A DNA stretch of 64,000 nt, taken from contig JAQSDX010000009.1 in NCBI GenBank assembly GCA_029946125.1, positions 1 through 64,000 on the forward strand, read 5' to 3'. Numbering within the stretch: the first letter of the stretch is position 1; every line of letters begins with the position of its first letter. The position numbers and the translations under genes were made by a program. The stretch comes from Candidatus Methylobacter titanis. Lineage in GTDB: Bacteria; Pseudomonadota; Gammaproteobacteria; Methylococcales; Methylomonadaceae. Below are positions 8,242 through 18,420 of the stretch, piece by piece. The notes below the pieces were generated by a model. The model saw only the letters and a program-made list of their open reading frames with translations. It was not told the DNA's origin and ran no database searches.

Positions 8242-9120
8242 ATGAGCGAGAAAACATTTCAACCAAACAATGAACCGTCGGCAAGCAGCTATCGCAACCA
8301 ACGGGTCGCCCTGCTCACCCAGCACGGCAAGGAAGGCGTGATCGGGCCGACGCTGGAAAAGCTGTTGGGTTGCTGCGTAGAAAAGGTGGACGGATTCGAC
8401 ACAGACCTTCTCGGCACCTTTACCCGCGACATCGCACGCGAGGGAACCCAGTTGGACGCAGCGCGGAAAAAAGCGCGCATCGGCATGGAACTGTCGGGGC
8501 TTTCCATCGGCATCGCCAGCGAGGGCGCGTTCGGTCCAGACCCTTTGGCCTTCATGCTGCCAGGGAACATGGAGCTTTTGATCTGGATTGACGACCGGCT
8601 CGGCATTGAGGTTGTCGCAACCTCGTCCGGCAAGACCAATTTATCTCACTGTCTGGCCAAGAGTTGGGATGAAGCCGAAGATTTCGCCCGATCGACCGGA
8701 TTTCCCGAACATCATTTGGTGGTTCGTCCGGTGGACGAGAATCACCCCGAACTCCGCAAAGGACTGGAAGACTGGGTCAGCTTAAAGGATGCGGTAACCT
8801 GGGCATTGGACTTGGCGCCGAACCGGCATGCTTTCATCGAGACCGACATGCGCGCGTTCGCCAATCCGACCCGTATGGAAAACATCCGGCTGGCTGCCGA
8901 GAATCTGGCGCAGCGCCTTACTTCGCTTTGTCCGGCATGCGGTGCGCCGGGATTTTCCTTGGGCGGACATGTGCGAGGACTTCCCTGCGAGGATTGCGGT
9001 AGCCCAACCGGTGAGGCGAAGGCGGAAGTTCACCGCTGCGTTCGCTGCGACCATCAACTGTTGGTGGGGCGGGATCGAGAACACGCCTCCGCCCGATATT
9101 GCGATTACTGCAATCCTTAA
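8242..9120 (+). CDS. DUF6671-family zinc-ribbon protein
   Basis: A 292-residue protein. Residues about 20-225 match DUF6671 in pattern (RVALLTQHGKEGVIGP near the start; IGIASEGAFGPDP; WIDDRLGIEVV). The last 65 residues hold four CxxC pairs (CPACG, CEDCG, CVRCD, CDYCN), a double zinc-ribbon-like tail. Function is unknown. The conserved EGAFGP and the acidic residues could form an active site but that is conjecture. Its base composition is more GC-rich than the SulP region and resembles the following cys genes. It reads toward cysD, but a palindrome cluster separates the two. Confidence 0.75.
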   Translation: MSEKTFQPNNEPSASSYRNQRVALLTQHGKEGVIGPTLEKLLGCCVEKVDGFDTDLLGTFTRDIAREGTQLDAARKKARIGMELSGLSIGIASEGAFGPDPLAFMLPGNMELLIWIDDRLGIEVVATSSGKTNLSHCLAKSWDEAEDFARSTGFPEHHLVVRPVDENHPELRKGLEDWVSLKDAVTWALDLAPNRHAFIETDMRAFANPTRMENIRLAAENLAQRLTSLCPACGAPGFSLGGHVRGLPCEDCGSPTGEAKAEVHRCVRCDHQLLVGRDREHASARYCDYCNP

Positions 9121-9127
9121 CTTGAGC

Positions 9128-9232
9128 GGGTTCCCAATCTCCAGATTGGGAACCCTGAAGGCGAAGCTCTAGCTTCGCGTTTGCAGGAAGCTGGAGCTTC
9201 CAAAACCGAATTCCCAAGCTTGAGCTTGGGAA
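9128..9232. repeat. Cluster of four palindromic repeats upstream of cysD
   Basis: Four near-perfect palindromes are packed into 105 bases: arms GGGTTCCCAATCT/AGATTGGGAACCC (9128-9155), GCGAAGCT/AGCTTCGC (9161-9178), GGAAGCT/AGCTTCC (9186-9201) and TTCCCAAGCT/AGCTTGGGAA (9211-9232). The first and fourth share the TTCCCAA arm; the second and third share AGCTTC. This looks like interspersed extragenic palindromes that accreted in one spot. In RNA they would form consecutive hairpins in the cysD leader or the tail of the DUF6671 transcript. Confidence 0.85.
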
Positions 9233-9285
9233 CCAGCGAAGGTGTACGCTCAAATTTATACCCTTTAATACAGGAGATTACCTGC

Positions 9286-10194
9286 GTGACTTCATATCAG
9301 TTGACCCACTTGAAACAACTTGAAGCGGAAAGCATCCATATCATCCGCGAGGTGGCCGCGGAGTTCGAGCGGCCGGTGATGCTCTATTCCGTCGGCAAGG
9401 ATTCCGCCGTTATGTTGCAACTGGCGCTGAAAGCGTTCTTTCCCGGCAAGCCGCCGTTTCCGCTGCTACATGTCGACACCACCTGGAAATTCCGCGAAAT
9501 GATCGAATTCCGCAACCGGCTGGTGCGCGAACTGGGTCTGGAGCTGATCGTCCACACCAATCAGGAAGGCGTGAGCAAGGGCGTCAACCCTTTCACCTAC
9601 GGCAGCAAGAGACACACCGACATCATGAAGACCGAGGCGCTCAAGCAGGCGCTGGATAAATACCGATTCGACGCGGCCTTCGGCGGCGCACGGCGCGACG
9701 AGGAAAAATCCCGCGCCAAGGAGCGCATCTATTCGTTTCGCGACCGGAACCACCGCTGGGATCCCAAGAACCAGAGGCCGGAACTGTGGAATCTCTATAA
9801 CGGCAAGATCGACAAGGACGAGTCGATCCGCGTATTTCCCCTGTCCAACTGGACCGAACTGGATATTTGGCAATACATCCATTTGGAAAACATTCCCATC
9901 CCAACGTTATATTTCGCCAAGGAACGTCCCGTCGTCCAGCGCGAAGGCACATGGATCATGGTCGATGACGAGCGTATGCCGCTGGAGTCTGGCGAGACGC
10001 CTCAGATGAAAATGGTGCGTTTCCGTACCCTGGGCTGCTATCCGTTAACCGGCGCCGTCGAATCCACCGCCACCACACTGCCTGAAATTATCCAGGAAAT
10101 GCTATTGGCTACCACCTCGGAGCGGCAAGGGCGGATCATCGACCACGACCAGTCCGGTTCGATGGAGCAGAAAAAGCGCGAAGGCTATTTTTAA
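9286..10194 (+). CDS. cysD: Sulfate adenylyltransferase subunit 2
   Basis: A 302-residue subunit of ATP sulfurylase, which with CysN converts sulfate and ATP to APS in assimilatory sulfate reduction. The PP-loop motif [10 protein letters not shown] lies at about residues 39-48, and the C-terminus RKREGYF-like ending (KKREGYF) is typical. The GTG at 9286 is chosen because it gives [13 protein letters not shown], equals the usual family length (302), and has AGGAG at 9272-9276. The upstream in-frame extension runs through the palindrome cluster and is not coding. cysN follows after 45 bases. Confidence 0.95.
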   Translation: MTSYQLTHLKQLEAESIHIIREVAAEFERPVMLYSVGKDSAVMLQLALKAFFPGKPPFPLLHVDTTWKFREMIEFRNRLVRELGLELIVHTNQEGVSKGVNPFTYGSKRHTDIMKTEALKQALDKYRFDAAFGGARRDEEKSRAKERIYSFRDRNHRWDPKNQRPELWNLYNGKIDKDESIRVFPLSNWTELDIWQYIHLENIPIPTLYFAKERPVVQREGTWIMVDDERMPLESGETPQMKMVRFRTLGCYPLTGAVESTATTLPEIIQEMLLATTSERQGRIIDHDQSGSMEQKKREGYF

Positions 10195-10239
10195 TCCCTT
10201 CGCAACCTGGCCTTTTACCACAAGAATTCACAGGAAATC

Positions 10240-11913
10240 ATGTCTCACCAATCTGACCTCATCAGTACCGACATCAACGCCTATTTGGCCCAACACGAGC
10301 ATAAGGAGCTGTTGCGCTTTTTAACCTGCGGCAACGTTGACGACGGCAAAAGCACGCTGATCGGCCGCCTGTTGCATGACTCAAAGATGATTTACGAAGA
10401 CCAGCTGGCGGCGGTGCAGGCGGACAGCGTCAAGTCCGGCACCACCGGATCTGGCAAGATCGATTTAGCGCTGTTGGTCGACGGCTTGCAGGCCGAGCGC
10501 GAGCAAGGCATCACCATCGACGTGGCCTACCGTTATTTCTCGACGTCGACCCGCAAATTCATCATTGCCGACACGCCGGGACACGAGCAATACACCCGCA
10601 ATATGGCGACCGGCGCGTCGACCTGCGATTTGGCGGTGATTTTGATCGACGCCCGCTACGGCGTGCAAACCCAAACAAAACGTCACAGCTTTATTGTGTC
10701 GTTGCTGGGCATCAAGCACATCATTGTCGCCATCAACAAAATGGATCTGGTGGGCTACAACGAAGAGACTTTCAATAAAATCAAAGCAGATTATCTGGCG
10801 TTTGTAAAAACACTCGACTGCATGGATGCAGGAGGTAGGGCAACGCAGGGAGCAGTTGCCGAGGATTTACACGACATTCATTTCATTCCGATGTCGGCGC
10901 TGGATGGCGACAACGTGGTCAACCCCAGCGCCAATATGCCCTGGTTCACGGGTAAACCGATGATGGAGCTGCTCAACAGCATTGAAATCGCTGGCGACCA
11001 CAATTTCGTTGACGCCCGCTTCCCGGTGCAATACGTCAACCGTCCCAACCTGGATTTTCGCGGTTTTTGCGGCACAGTCGCCTCCGGCGTGTTTCACAAA
11101 GGCGATGCGATTACTGTTCTGCCTTCCGGCAAAACCAGCAAGGTTAAAACCATCGTCACCTACGACGGCGAGTTGGAGCAGGCATTTACCGCTATGGCTG
11201 TGACATTGACGCTGGAAGACGAAATCGACATCAGCCGAGGTGATTTGATTATCGGCAAGCAAGCCAATACGCCGACTGTTGCCTTGAAATTCAAGGCCAC
11301 TATAGTCTGGATGACCGAGCAAGCGATGACGCCGAGCCGACGATATGTAATCAAACTGGCTACCCAGAGCGTATCCGGCTCGGTATCGATGATTCATCAT
11401 CGCATCGACGTCAACACGCTGGAACATCACGACGCCAACGAGCTGAAGCTTAACGAAATCGGATCCTGTACCGTCGCCGTCAATACACCGGTGGTGTTCG
11501 ATCCCTACCAACGCAACAAAGCCACTGGTGCGTTTATCGTCATCGACCGGCTGACTAATGCCACCGTAGGCGCCGGCATGATCACCGGCGACGCCAGTGC
11601 AGAAGAGTGGACGCAGGTGACTGCCGAAGAACGCGCTACCCGCTTCGGCCAGACCGCCTCTATCATCGTTTTGAGCGGCGGCAACGCCAAACAGACGGCT
11701 TATCATCTGGAGCGCAAACTGTTCGATACCGGCCATGCAGTAACGGTTTTGGAGCAAGCCACCGACGAATTGGCGCTTGCGGTCAAAAATGCCGGGCTGT
11801 TCTGCCTGTGTCTGGATCACAAGCCTTCTGCCGCTGATCTGGCGTTCGATTGCGATCAATACAAAGTCGATGACATTTACGGCACACTGATGAATTGTGG
11901 AATAGTTTTTTAA
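10240..11913 (+). CDS. cysN: Sulfate adenylyltransferase subunit 1, with in-frame repeat insert and extended C-terminus
   Basis: A 557-residue GTPase subunit of ATP sulfurylase; GTP hydrolysis drives APS synthesis by CysD. Visible are G1 [10 protein letters not shown]3 DTPGHEQY and G4 NKMDLV. Two oddities. First, residues 194-209 ([16 protein letters not shown]) are encoded by a copy of an interspersed repeat; the flanking KTLD and LHDIHFIP would join directly without it, between the G4 and G5 loops. Second, the protein is about 80 residues longer than a stand-alone CysN. The extra tail (about 470-557) reads [18 protein letters not shown], resembling the start of an APS kinase (CysC) domain but without a usable P-loop. 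Confidence 0.95.
   Translation: MSHQSDLISTDINAYLAQHEHKELLRFLTCGNVDDGKSTLIGRLLHDSKMIYEDQLAAVQADSVKSGTTGSGKIDLALLVDGLQAEREQGITIDVAYRYFSTSTRKFIIADTPGHEQYTRNMATGASTCDLAVILIDARYGVQTQTKRHSFIVSLLGIKHIIVAINKMDLVGYNEETFNKIKADYLAFVKTLDCMDAGGRATQGAVAEDLHDIHFIPMSALDGDNVVNPSANMPWFTGKPMMELLNSIEIAGDHNFVDARFPVQYVNRPNLDFRGFCGTVASGVFHKGDAITVLPSGKTSKVKTIVTYDGELEQAFTAMAVTLTLEDEIDISRGDLIIGKQANTPTVALKFKATIVWMTEQAMTPSRRYVIKLATQSVSGSVSMIHHRIDVNTLEHHDANELKLNEIGSCTVAVNTPVVFDPYQRNKATGAFIVIDRLTNATVGAGMITGDASAEEWTQVTAEERATRFGQTASIIVLSGGNAKQTAYHLERKLFDTGHAVTVLEQATDELALAVKNAGLFCLCLDHKPSAADLAFDCDQYKVDDIYGTLMNCGIVF
10816..10866 (+). repeat. Copy 2 of the CMDAGGRA-type repeat, in frame inside cysN
   Basis: About 48 bases starting GACTGCATGGATGCAGGAGG encode 16 residues in frame. 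The same core occurs near 8165-8203, 19492-19540 (minus) and 41956-42039 (minus). Confidence 0.9.
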
Positions 11914-12003
11914 TCAATTAGCTATGGATGAGCACTGTAGATATTTAACAAACAATGCCGCAAAGCCAGCAAAACAAATATTTTTATTGCAAACAGATAA
12001 TTT

Positions 12004-13224
12004 ATGTCGATTCAATCCAGAAAACATACTCAACAAGTTTTAGTCGGTAACGTCAAGGTTGGCGGTGGTGCGCCGATTGTCGTGCAGTCGATGACCAACA
12101 CGGATACCGCCGATGTGGCGGCAAGCGTGCAGCAGATTATCGAATTATCGACCGCCGGTTCGGAAATAGTCCGGGTTACGGTCAACACCGAGGAAGCGGC
12201 CAAAGCCGTACCGGAGATCGTCAACCGTCTCGAACAAAAAGGCTTTTCGGTGCCGATCGTCGGTGACTTCCACTTCAATGGACACAAGTTACTGGAAAAA
12301 TATCCGGACTGCGCGCAGGCGCTGGCCAAATATCGCATCAATCCGGGTAACGTCGGCAAAGGCAAGGCCCGAGATCCACAATTTCAGCAAATGATTGAAT
12401 TTGCCTGCCGCTACAACAAACCGGTGCGCATCGGCGTCAACGGCGGCAGTCTCGATCAGGCGGTGTTGACGCGATTGCTTGATGAAAACCGGCAATTGGC
12501 CACGCCAAGCGATTTGCCGGCAGTGACGCGGGAAGCCATTATCCAATCGGCCCTGGAAAGCGCCGCCAAAGCCCAGGAATTGGGTTTGGGAAAAAACAAA
12601 ATCACGCTGTCCTGCAAAATCAGCAACGTGCAGCAATTGATCAGCATTTACGAAGATTTGTCCAGCCGTTGCGATTATGCCCTGCATTTGGGACTTACCG
12701 AAGCGGGCATGGGTTCTAAAGGCATGGTGGCTTCGGCAGCGGCCCTTGGCGTATTGATGCAACAAGGTATCGGCGACACGATTCGGGTCTCGCTGACCCC
12801 TGAGCCCGGCACCTCACGTACCCGGGAAGTCATCGTCGCCCAGGAAATCCTGCAAACCATGGGCTTCCGTTCGTTCACGCCGATGGTCATCGCCTGCCCC
12901 GGCTGCGGCCGCACCACCAGCGATTATTTTCAGAGGCTGGCGCAAGACATTCAGGGTTATCTGCGTGAGCAAATGCCGGTCTGGAAGGACAAATATAAAG
13001 GCGTGGAAACCATGGAAGTGGCGGTGATGGGTTGCGTGGTCAACGGCCCCGGCGAAAGTAAAAACGCCAACATTGGCATCAGTCTGCCCGGCAGCGGCGA
13101 ATCACCGGTGGCGCCGGTATTCGAGGACGGCGTCAAAACCGTCACCCTGAAAGGCGATAAAATCGCCGAAGAATTCCAGGCTTTGGTCGAACGTTATATC
13201 GAGTCGCATTACGGTGCGCATTGA
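12004..13224 (+). CDS. ispG: 4-hydroxy-3-methylbut-2-enyl diphosphate synthase
   Basis: A 406-residue iron-sulfur enzyme of the MEP isoprenoid pathway, converting methylerythritol cyclodiphosphate to HMBPP in the cytoplasm. The N-terminal TIM barrel starts [20 protein letters not shown]. The 4Fe-4S ligands are the CPGCG pair (about residues 299-302) and the cysteine in [11 protein letters not shown] (about 345). The length is usual for the proteobacterial form. The ATG at 12004 is a good start; the 90 bases upstream are AT-rich and separate it from cysN. Confidence 0.95.
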   Translation: MSIQSRKHTQQVLVGNVKVGGGAPIVVQSMTNTDTADVAASVQQIIELSTAGSEIVRVTVNTEEAAKAVPEIVNRLEQKGFSVPIVGDFHFNGHKLLEKYPDCAQALAKYRINPGNVGKGKARDPQFQQMIEFACRYNKPVRIGVNGGSLDQAVLTRLLDENRQLATPSDLPAVTREAIIQSALESAAKAQELGLGKNKITLSCKISNVQQLISIYEDLSSRCDYALHLGLTEAGMGSKGMVASAAALGVLMQQGIGDTIRVSLTPEPGTSRTREVIVAQEILQTMGFRSFTPMVIACPGCGRTTSDYFQRLAQDIQGYLREQMPVWKDKYKGVETMEVAVMGCVVNGPGESKNANIGISLPGSGESPVAPVFEDGVKTVTLKGDKIAEEFQALVERYIESHYGAH

Positions 13225-13312
13225 AGCGGCGCGCTATTTTTATCCATGAGCGTTGATAACGATTCACGCCGGGTATTTCCGGCAATAATTTCTCAAGCCT
13301 CCGAGGTTCACC

Positions 13313-15166
13313 ATGCCGCAATACCGTTCCCGCACTACCACCCAGGGCCGCAACATGGCCGGCGCACGCGCACTTTGGCGTGCCACCGGCATGAAAGATG
13401 GGGATTTTTCCAAGCCGATCATTGCCATTGCCAACTCCTTCACTCAGTTCGTGCCGGGCCACGTCCATCTCAAGGACATGGGTCAACTCGTCGCCAGAGA
13501 AATTGAACAAGCCGGTGGCGTGGCCAAGGAATTCAATACCATCGCCGTGGATGACGGCATCGCCATGGGCCACGCCGGGATGCTGTATTCACTGCCCAGC
13601 CGCGAGCTGATCGCCGACAGTGTGGAATATATGGTCAATGCCCACTGTGCCGATGCGCTGGTATGCATTTCCAACTGCGACAAGATCACCCCGGGCATGC
13701 TGATGGCTGCCCTGCGTCTCAACATCCCCGCCATTTTTGTATCCGGCGGGCCGATGGAGGCGGGCAAGATGAACTGGAACGGGCAAACCCGCGCTCTGGA
13801 TCTGGTTGACGCCATGGTGGAAGCCGCCGATGACAGCATCAGCGACGAACAGGTCGCCGCAGTGGAGCGCTCCGCCTGTCCGACCTGCGGTTCCTGCTCC
13901 GGCATGTTCACGGCCAATTCCATGAACTGCCTGACCGAAGCGCTGGGACTATCGTTGCCCGGCAACGGCTCCCTGGTTGCCACACATGCGGATAGAAAAC
14001 AGCTGTTTCTGCGTGCGGGTCGTACCATTGTAGAGCTGAGCAAACGTTATTATGAACAGGACGACAGCTCTGTTCTGCCGCGCTCCATCGCCAATTTCGA
14101 CGCATTCCAAAACGCCGTGAGCCTGGATGTGGCGATGGGAGGCTCGACTAACACCGTACTACATCTGCTGGCTGCCGCCCATGAGGCTGGCGTTAATTTC
14201 ACCATGGCCGACATCGATGCCATTTCCCGCCGCGTGCCATGTTTGAGCAAGGTCGCTCCGGCCACGCAGCTTTACCACATGGAAGACGTGCATCGCGCCG
14301 GCGGCGTGATGGGCATTCTGGGCGAACTGGATCGCGCCGGCCTGATCAACCGCGATGTACCGACTGTGCATGCGCCGAGCATGGCTGCCGCACTCGAGCA
14401 GTGGGATATTCAGCGCACCGGCGATGAGACGGTGAAAGATTTCTACCGTGCCGCGCCCGGCGGCATCCGGACCACCGTCGCCTTCTCGCAATCCATGCGC
14501 TACCCGGCGTTGGACGACAACCGCGCCGAAGGCTGCATCCGTGATAAAGCGAACGCCTACTCACAGGATGGCGGCCTCGCCGTGCTCTACGGCAACATCG
14601 CACTGGAGGGATGTATCGTCAAGACCGCCGGCGTGGACGACAGCATCCTCAAGTTCACAGGCTGCGCTCGAATTTTCGAAAGCCAGGACGACGCGGTGGC
14701 CTGTATTCTGGCCGACCAAATTGTCGCTGGCGATGTAGTGGTTATCCGTTATGAAGGTCCCAAGGGTGGTCCCGGTATGCAGGAAATGCTGTATCCGACC
14801 AGCTATCTCAAGTCCAAGGGTCTGGGCAAAGCCTGCGCGCTGCTGACGGACGGGCGATTCTCCGGCGGCACATCCGGGCTTTCCATTGGCCATGCCTCGC
14901 CCGAAGCGGCCGAAGGCGGCGCGATTGGCTTGGTGGAAGAAGGCGACACCATCGAGATCGATATTCCCAACCGTCGTATCCACTTGGCAGTGACGGAAGA
15001 CGAGCTGGAGCGGCGCCGTGCAGTAATGGAAGCCAAGGGCTTGCAGGCCTGGCGGCCGGTCAAGCGCGAACGACATGTATCCCCGGCACTAAGAGCTTAT
15101 GCGGCCATGACCACGTCGGCCGCCAAAGGCGCCGTGAGAGATGTTTCCCAAGTTGAGCGTAAATAA
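13313..15166 (+). CDS. ilvD: Dihydroxy-acid dehydratase
   Basis: A 617-residue iron-sulfur dehydratase that forms 2-oxoisovalerate and 2-oxo-3-methylvalerate in branched-chain amino acid synthesis. Cluster ligand regions [12 protein letters not shown] and [18 protein letters not shown] are visible, with the C-terminal [14 protein letters not shown] segment. The length matches the E. coli-type enzyme (about 616). The ATG at 13313 has an upstream GAGG. It is not in an ilv cluster; neighbours are ispG and bioA. Confidence 0.95.
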   Translation: MPQYRSRTTTQGRNMAGARALWRATGMKDGDFSKPIIAIANSFTQFVPGHVHLKDMGQLVAREIEQAGGVAKEFNTIAVDDGIAMGHAGMLYSLPSRELIADSVEYMVNAHCADALVCISNCDKITPGMLMAALRLNIPAIFVSGGPMEAGKMNWNGQTRALDLVDAMVEAADDSISDEQVAAVERSACPTCGSCSGMFTANSMNCLTEALGLSLPGNGSLVATHADRKQLFLRAGRTIVELSKRYYEQDDSSVLPRSIANFDAFQNAVSLDVAMGGSTNTVLHLLAAAHEAGVNFTMADIDAISRRVPCLSKVAPATQLYHMEDVHRAGGVMGILGELDRAGLINRDVPTVHAPSMAAALEQWDIQRTGDETVKDFYRAAPGGIRTTVAFSQSMRYPALDDNRAEGCIRDKANAYSQDGGLAVLYGNIALEGCIVKTAGVDDSILKFTGCARIFESQDDAVACILADQIVAGDVVVIRYEGPKGGPGMQEMLYPTSYLKSKGLGKACALLTDGRFSGGTSGLSIGHASPEAAEGGAIGLVEEGDTIEIDIPNRRIHLAVTEDELERRRAVMEAKGLQAWRPVKRERHVSPALRAYAAMTTSAAKGAVRDVSQVERK

Positions 15167-15232
15167 GTTGAACACTTCGGATAGATTAATGGTTCGGTTT
15201 TTGAATTCTCAAACAGGCTTCAGCGGTAACTC

Positions 15233-16582
15233 ATGAATAATCAAACGATGGTGCAACGCGATTTGAAGGTGCTTTGGCATCCTTGCAGCCAGATGAAGGA
15301 TCACGAATCAGTACCGTTGATCCCGATCAAATCCGGCCAGGGCGTCTGGTTGGAAGATTTCGAGGGCAAGCGTTATCTGGATGCGATCAGTTCTTGGTGG
15401 GTGAATATTTTCGGGCATGCCAATCCGGTCATCAACCAGGCCGTCAAGCAACAGCTCGATACTCTGGAACACGTGATTCTCGGCGGGTTCACGCATGAAG
15501 CAGCGGTGACATTAGCCGAAAAACTGGTTGAAATCACGCCGCCGGGACTGGATAAATGTTTCTATGCCGATAACGGTTCGTCAGCCGTCGAAATTGCGCT
15601 GAAGATGAGCTTTCATTACTGGCGCAATCTTGGTAAAACTCAAAAAACCCAATTCATTACGCTGGAAAACAGTTACCACGGCGAAACACTAGGCGCACTG
15701 GCGGTCGGTAATGTTGCGCTGTACAAGGAAACCTATGCGCCGTTGCTGATGGATGTCATCACGGTACCCGGTCCGGATTGCTACCATCGTGAAAGCGGCG
15801 AAACTTGGCAAGATTATTCAATCCGCCGTTTCGCCGACATGGAGCAAACTCTGGCGAAGCACGCCGATTCGGTATGTGCGGTGATCGTCGAGCCCCTGGT
15901 GCAATGCGCCGGCAGCATGCGCATGTATCACCCTGTCTATCTGACAATGCTGCGCGAGGCTTGCGACCGATACGGCGTGCATCTGATCGCCGACGAGATA
16001 GCGGTTGGTTTTGGTCGCACCGGCACCTTGTTCGCCTGTGAGCAGGCGGCCATCAGCCCGGATTTCATCTGTCTGTCCAAAGGACTGACCGGCGGCTATC
16101 TGCCCTTGTCGGCGGTGTTGACCAGCGACATGGTTTATCGGGCGTTTTACGACGATTACCAAAACCTCACCGCGTTTTTGCACTCGCACAGCTACACCGG
16201 CAATGCACTGGGTTGCCGGGCGGCATTGGCAACTATCGGCCTGTTTCAGCAGCAGGATGTACTCGGCAACAATCGCCTGTTGGCGGCTGTCATGGCCAAA
16301 GGAGTCGAACGCTTCCAGGATCATCCCAACGTCGCCGAAGTCCGGCAAACCGGCATGATCGTCGCCATTGAGCTGGTCAAAAACAAACACACGCGTGAAG
16401 CTTACCCGTGGCAGCAACGCCGAGGCTTGAGGGTCTATCAGTATGCACTCGGCCGTGGCGTATTGTTGCGGCCATTGGGCAATGTCATCTATTTCATGCC
16501 GCCCTATGTGATCACGGAACAGGAGATCACACTGATGATCGAAGTTGCCTGGCAAGGCATTCAATACGCGGTGCGCGACTGA
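15233..16582 (+). CDS. bioA: Adenosylmethionine-8-amino-7-oxononanoate aminotransferase
   Basis: A 449-residue class III PLP aminotransferase. It transfers the SAM amino group to KAPA, giving DAPA, the penultimate intermediate before dethiobiotin. Visible are the N-terminal WHPCSQMKDHE, the ADNGSSAVEIALKMS segment, and the PLP lysine in CLSKGLTGGYL (about K283). bioD lies 2.1 kb downstream on the same strand, separated by fhcA and a tandem repeat. Biotin is also the cofactor of PycB encoded in this window. Confidence 0.95.
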   Translation: MNNQTMVQRDLKVLWHPCSQMKDHESVPLIPIKSGQGVWLEDFEGKRYLDAISSWWVNIFGHANPVINQAVKQQLDTLEHVILGGFTHEAAVTLAEKLVEITPPGLDKCFYADNGSSAVEIALKMSFHYWRNLGKTQKTQFITLENSYHGETLGALAVGNVALYKETYAPLLMDVITVPGPDCYHRESGETWQDYSIRRFADMEQTLAKHADSVCAVIVEPLVQCAGSMRMYHPVYLTMLREACDRYGVHLIADEIAVGFGRTGTLFACEQAAISPDFICLSKGLTGGYLPLSAVLTSDMVYRAFYDDYQNLTAFLHSHSYTGNALGCRAALATIGLFQQQDVLGNNRLLAAVMAKGVERFQDHPNVAEVRQTGMIVAIELVKNKHTREAYPWQQRRGLRVYQYALGRGVLLRPLGNVIYFMPPYVITEQEITLMIEVAWQGIQYAVRD

Positions 16583-16724
16583 TGTGCGTTTCCCGTGTAT
16601 CTGTCGCGGCACCCGTCAAGTCAGTAGCCGTATCGAAATCGTTGGTAATGATGTTAAATCAAAAGAAACGCCGTCATGCTGACAATGCCGGGGAAATTAA
16701 AAACTTTAATAAAAGGTGGAGTCA

Positions 16725-18374
16725 ATGCTGAGCAAACTGGTTGGGGGGATGCTTTACGATCCAGCACAAAAGGTCAATGGAGAGCTTCGCGATATTTTTA
16801 TCCGGGATGGTTTTATCGTCTGCGATCCTGGGCCTGATGTCAGGTTTGATGAGGTTTATGATGTGGCCGGCAAAGTCGTGATGGCCGGCGCCATTGATAT
16901 CCATAGTCATATCGCCGGCGGTAACGTCAACACCGCCCGCCTGTTGTTGCCGGAACAGCACCGCAACCATATGGCGCGGCGTTTGAATCAGCCGTTTGCC
17001 ACAGCCAAGTGGTCGACGACCGATACAGGCTACCGTTACGCCCGGATGGGCTATACCACAGTGGTCGAACCGGCCATGCTACCGGTAAACGCACTGGATG
17101 TGCATCTGCAAATGGCGGACATTCCGATTCTGGATACCGCCGCATTGGCGATACTCGGTAACGACGATTTGCTGTTGAGGTTGATGCGCGGCAGGGCCGG
17201 CCAGGGGCAAATTAACGATTATGTAGCCTGGACACTGCACGCCACCCGCGCTCTAGGCCTGAAAGTCATCAACGCCGGCGGTGCCAATGCCTTTAAAAGC
17301 AACGTCCGCCAATTCAGCCTGGATGACATCGTCCCGGATTACGGCGTCAGCTCAAGGCAGATACTGCAAACCCTGCAACGCGCTACCTGCGAGTTGGGTA
17401 TACCGCATCCGGTGCATGTGCATTGCAATAATTTGGGCATACCGGGTAATGTCGATACCGCACTGGCGACGATGGAAGCAGCCCAAGGCTTGCCGATGCA
17501 TTTGGCTCATGTCCAGTTTTATGCCTACGGCAATGAAGGCGCGCGCGGTTTTTCGTCGGCGGCGGCTCAATTACTGGATGGTTTCCGCCGCCATCCCAAT
17601 ATCACGATGGATGTCGGCCAGGTATTGTTCGGCCAGACCGTGACCATCTCCGGCGACGTGATCGCTCAATACAGCCGACATAGGGATGCCAGCCCCAACA
17701 AATGGGTGATGTGGGATGCCGAGTGCGAAGGCTCGGGCGGCGTGGTGCCTTACCGTTACCGGGCAACCAGTTTCGTCAATAGTCTGCAATGGGCCATAGG
17801 CCTGGAGATGTTTCTGCTGGCAGAAGACCCGGGACGCGTGTTTTTTACCACCGATCACCCCAACGGAGCGCCTTTCACTTGCTACCCGCAACTGTTCCGC
17901 TTGCTGATGGATTACGAGTATCGTTTGGCGTGCCTGGAAAACATTCACCCGGATGTGGTTGCCATGACTCTGCTGAAAGACCTCAAGAAAGAGTTCTCCT
18001 TATACGAAATTGCAGTGATGACACGCACGGCCGCCGCCAACTTGATGGGGTTATTCGATCGAGGTCATCTAATGCCCGGTGCCATCGCGGATATCGCCGT
18101 CTACAGCCCCCAAGACAACAAGGAAGCCATGTTCGATAGAGCTGCGCTAGTTTTTAAGAATGGCCGTCTCGTGGTGCGTGAAGGTGAAGTGGTAGAGCGC
18201 ATTCGAGGAACTGCTCAGCAGATTTGTCCAGGCTATGACCCCATCATCGAACGCTCTATCAAAAACCATTTCGACCGATTTTATAGCCTATCCCTGGAAA
18301 ACTTTACGGTGAACGACGTCGATTTCATCCAACGAGACCAAGAACGTTTCGTTGTGCATGATTGCCGCCGTTAA
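16725..18374 (+). CDS. fhcA: Formyltransferase/hydrolase complex subunit A (formylmethanofuran dehydrogenase A-type)
   Basis: A 549-residue amidohydrolase-fold protein. The metal-site HSH in GAIDIHSHIAGG lies near residue 60, followed by the THA/HVHCNN and FFTTDHPNGAPFT segments expected in FwdA/FmdA/FhcA. In methylotrophs the FhcABCD complex frees formate from formyl-H4MPT in formaldehyde oxidation. The ATG at 16725 follows AAGGTGGA; a GTG at 16716 is less likely. It stands alone between bioA and bioD, without fhcB, fhcC or fhcD, which usually adjoin it. Confidence 0.92.
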   Translation: MLSKLVGGMLYDPAQKVNGELRDIFIRDGFIVCDPGPDVRFDEVYDVAGKVVMAGAIDIHSHIAGGNVNTARLLLPEQHRNHMARRLNQPFATAKWSTTDTGYRYARMGYTTVVEPAMLPVNALDVHLQMADIPILDTAALAILGNDDLLLRLMRGRAGQGQINDYVAWTLHATRALGLKVINAGGANAFKSNVRQFSLDDIVPDYGVSSRQILQTLQRATCELGIPHPVHVHCNNLGIPGNVDTALATMEAAQGLPMHLAHVQFYAYGNEGARGFSSAAAQLLDGFRRHPNITMDVGQVLFGQTVTISGDVIAQYSRHRDASPNKWVMWDAECEGSGGVVPYRYRATSFVNSLQWAIGLEMFLLAEDPGRVFFTTDHPNGAPFTCYPQLFRLLMDYEYRLACLENIHPDVVAMTLLKDLKKEFSLYEIAVMTRTAAANLMGLFDRGHLMPGAIADIAVYSPQDNKEAMFDRAALVFKNGRLVVREGEVVERIRGTAQQICPGYDPIIERSIKNHFDRFYSLSLENFTVNDVDFIQRDQERFVVHDCRR

Positions 18375-18420
18375 CCATTGACAATTAGAGGTTATTTTTG
18401 ATGAAAAACACCCCTGTTTT

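Noticed and set aside
10867-11859. 330-codon frame antisense to cysN
   Set aside because: A mirror of a GC-rich real gene; the opposite strand encodes clear CysN motifs.
15818-16612. 264-codon frame antisense to bioA
   Set aside because: Shadow of the aminotransferase gene.
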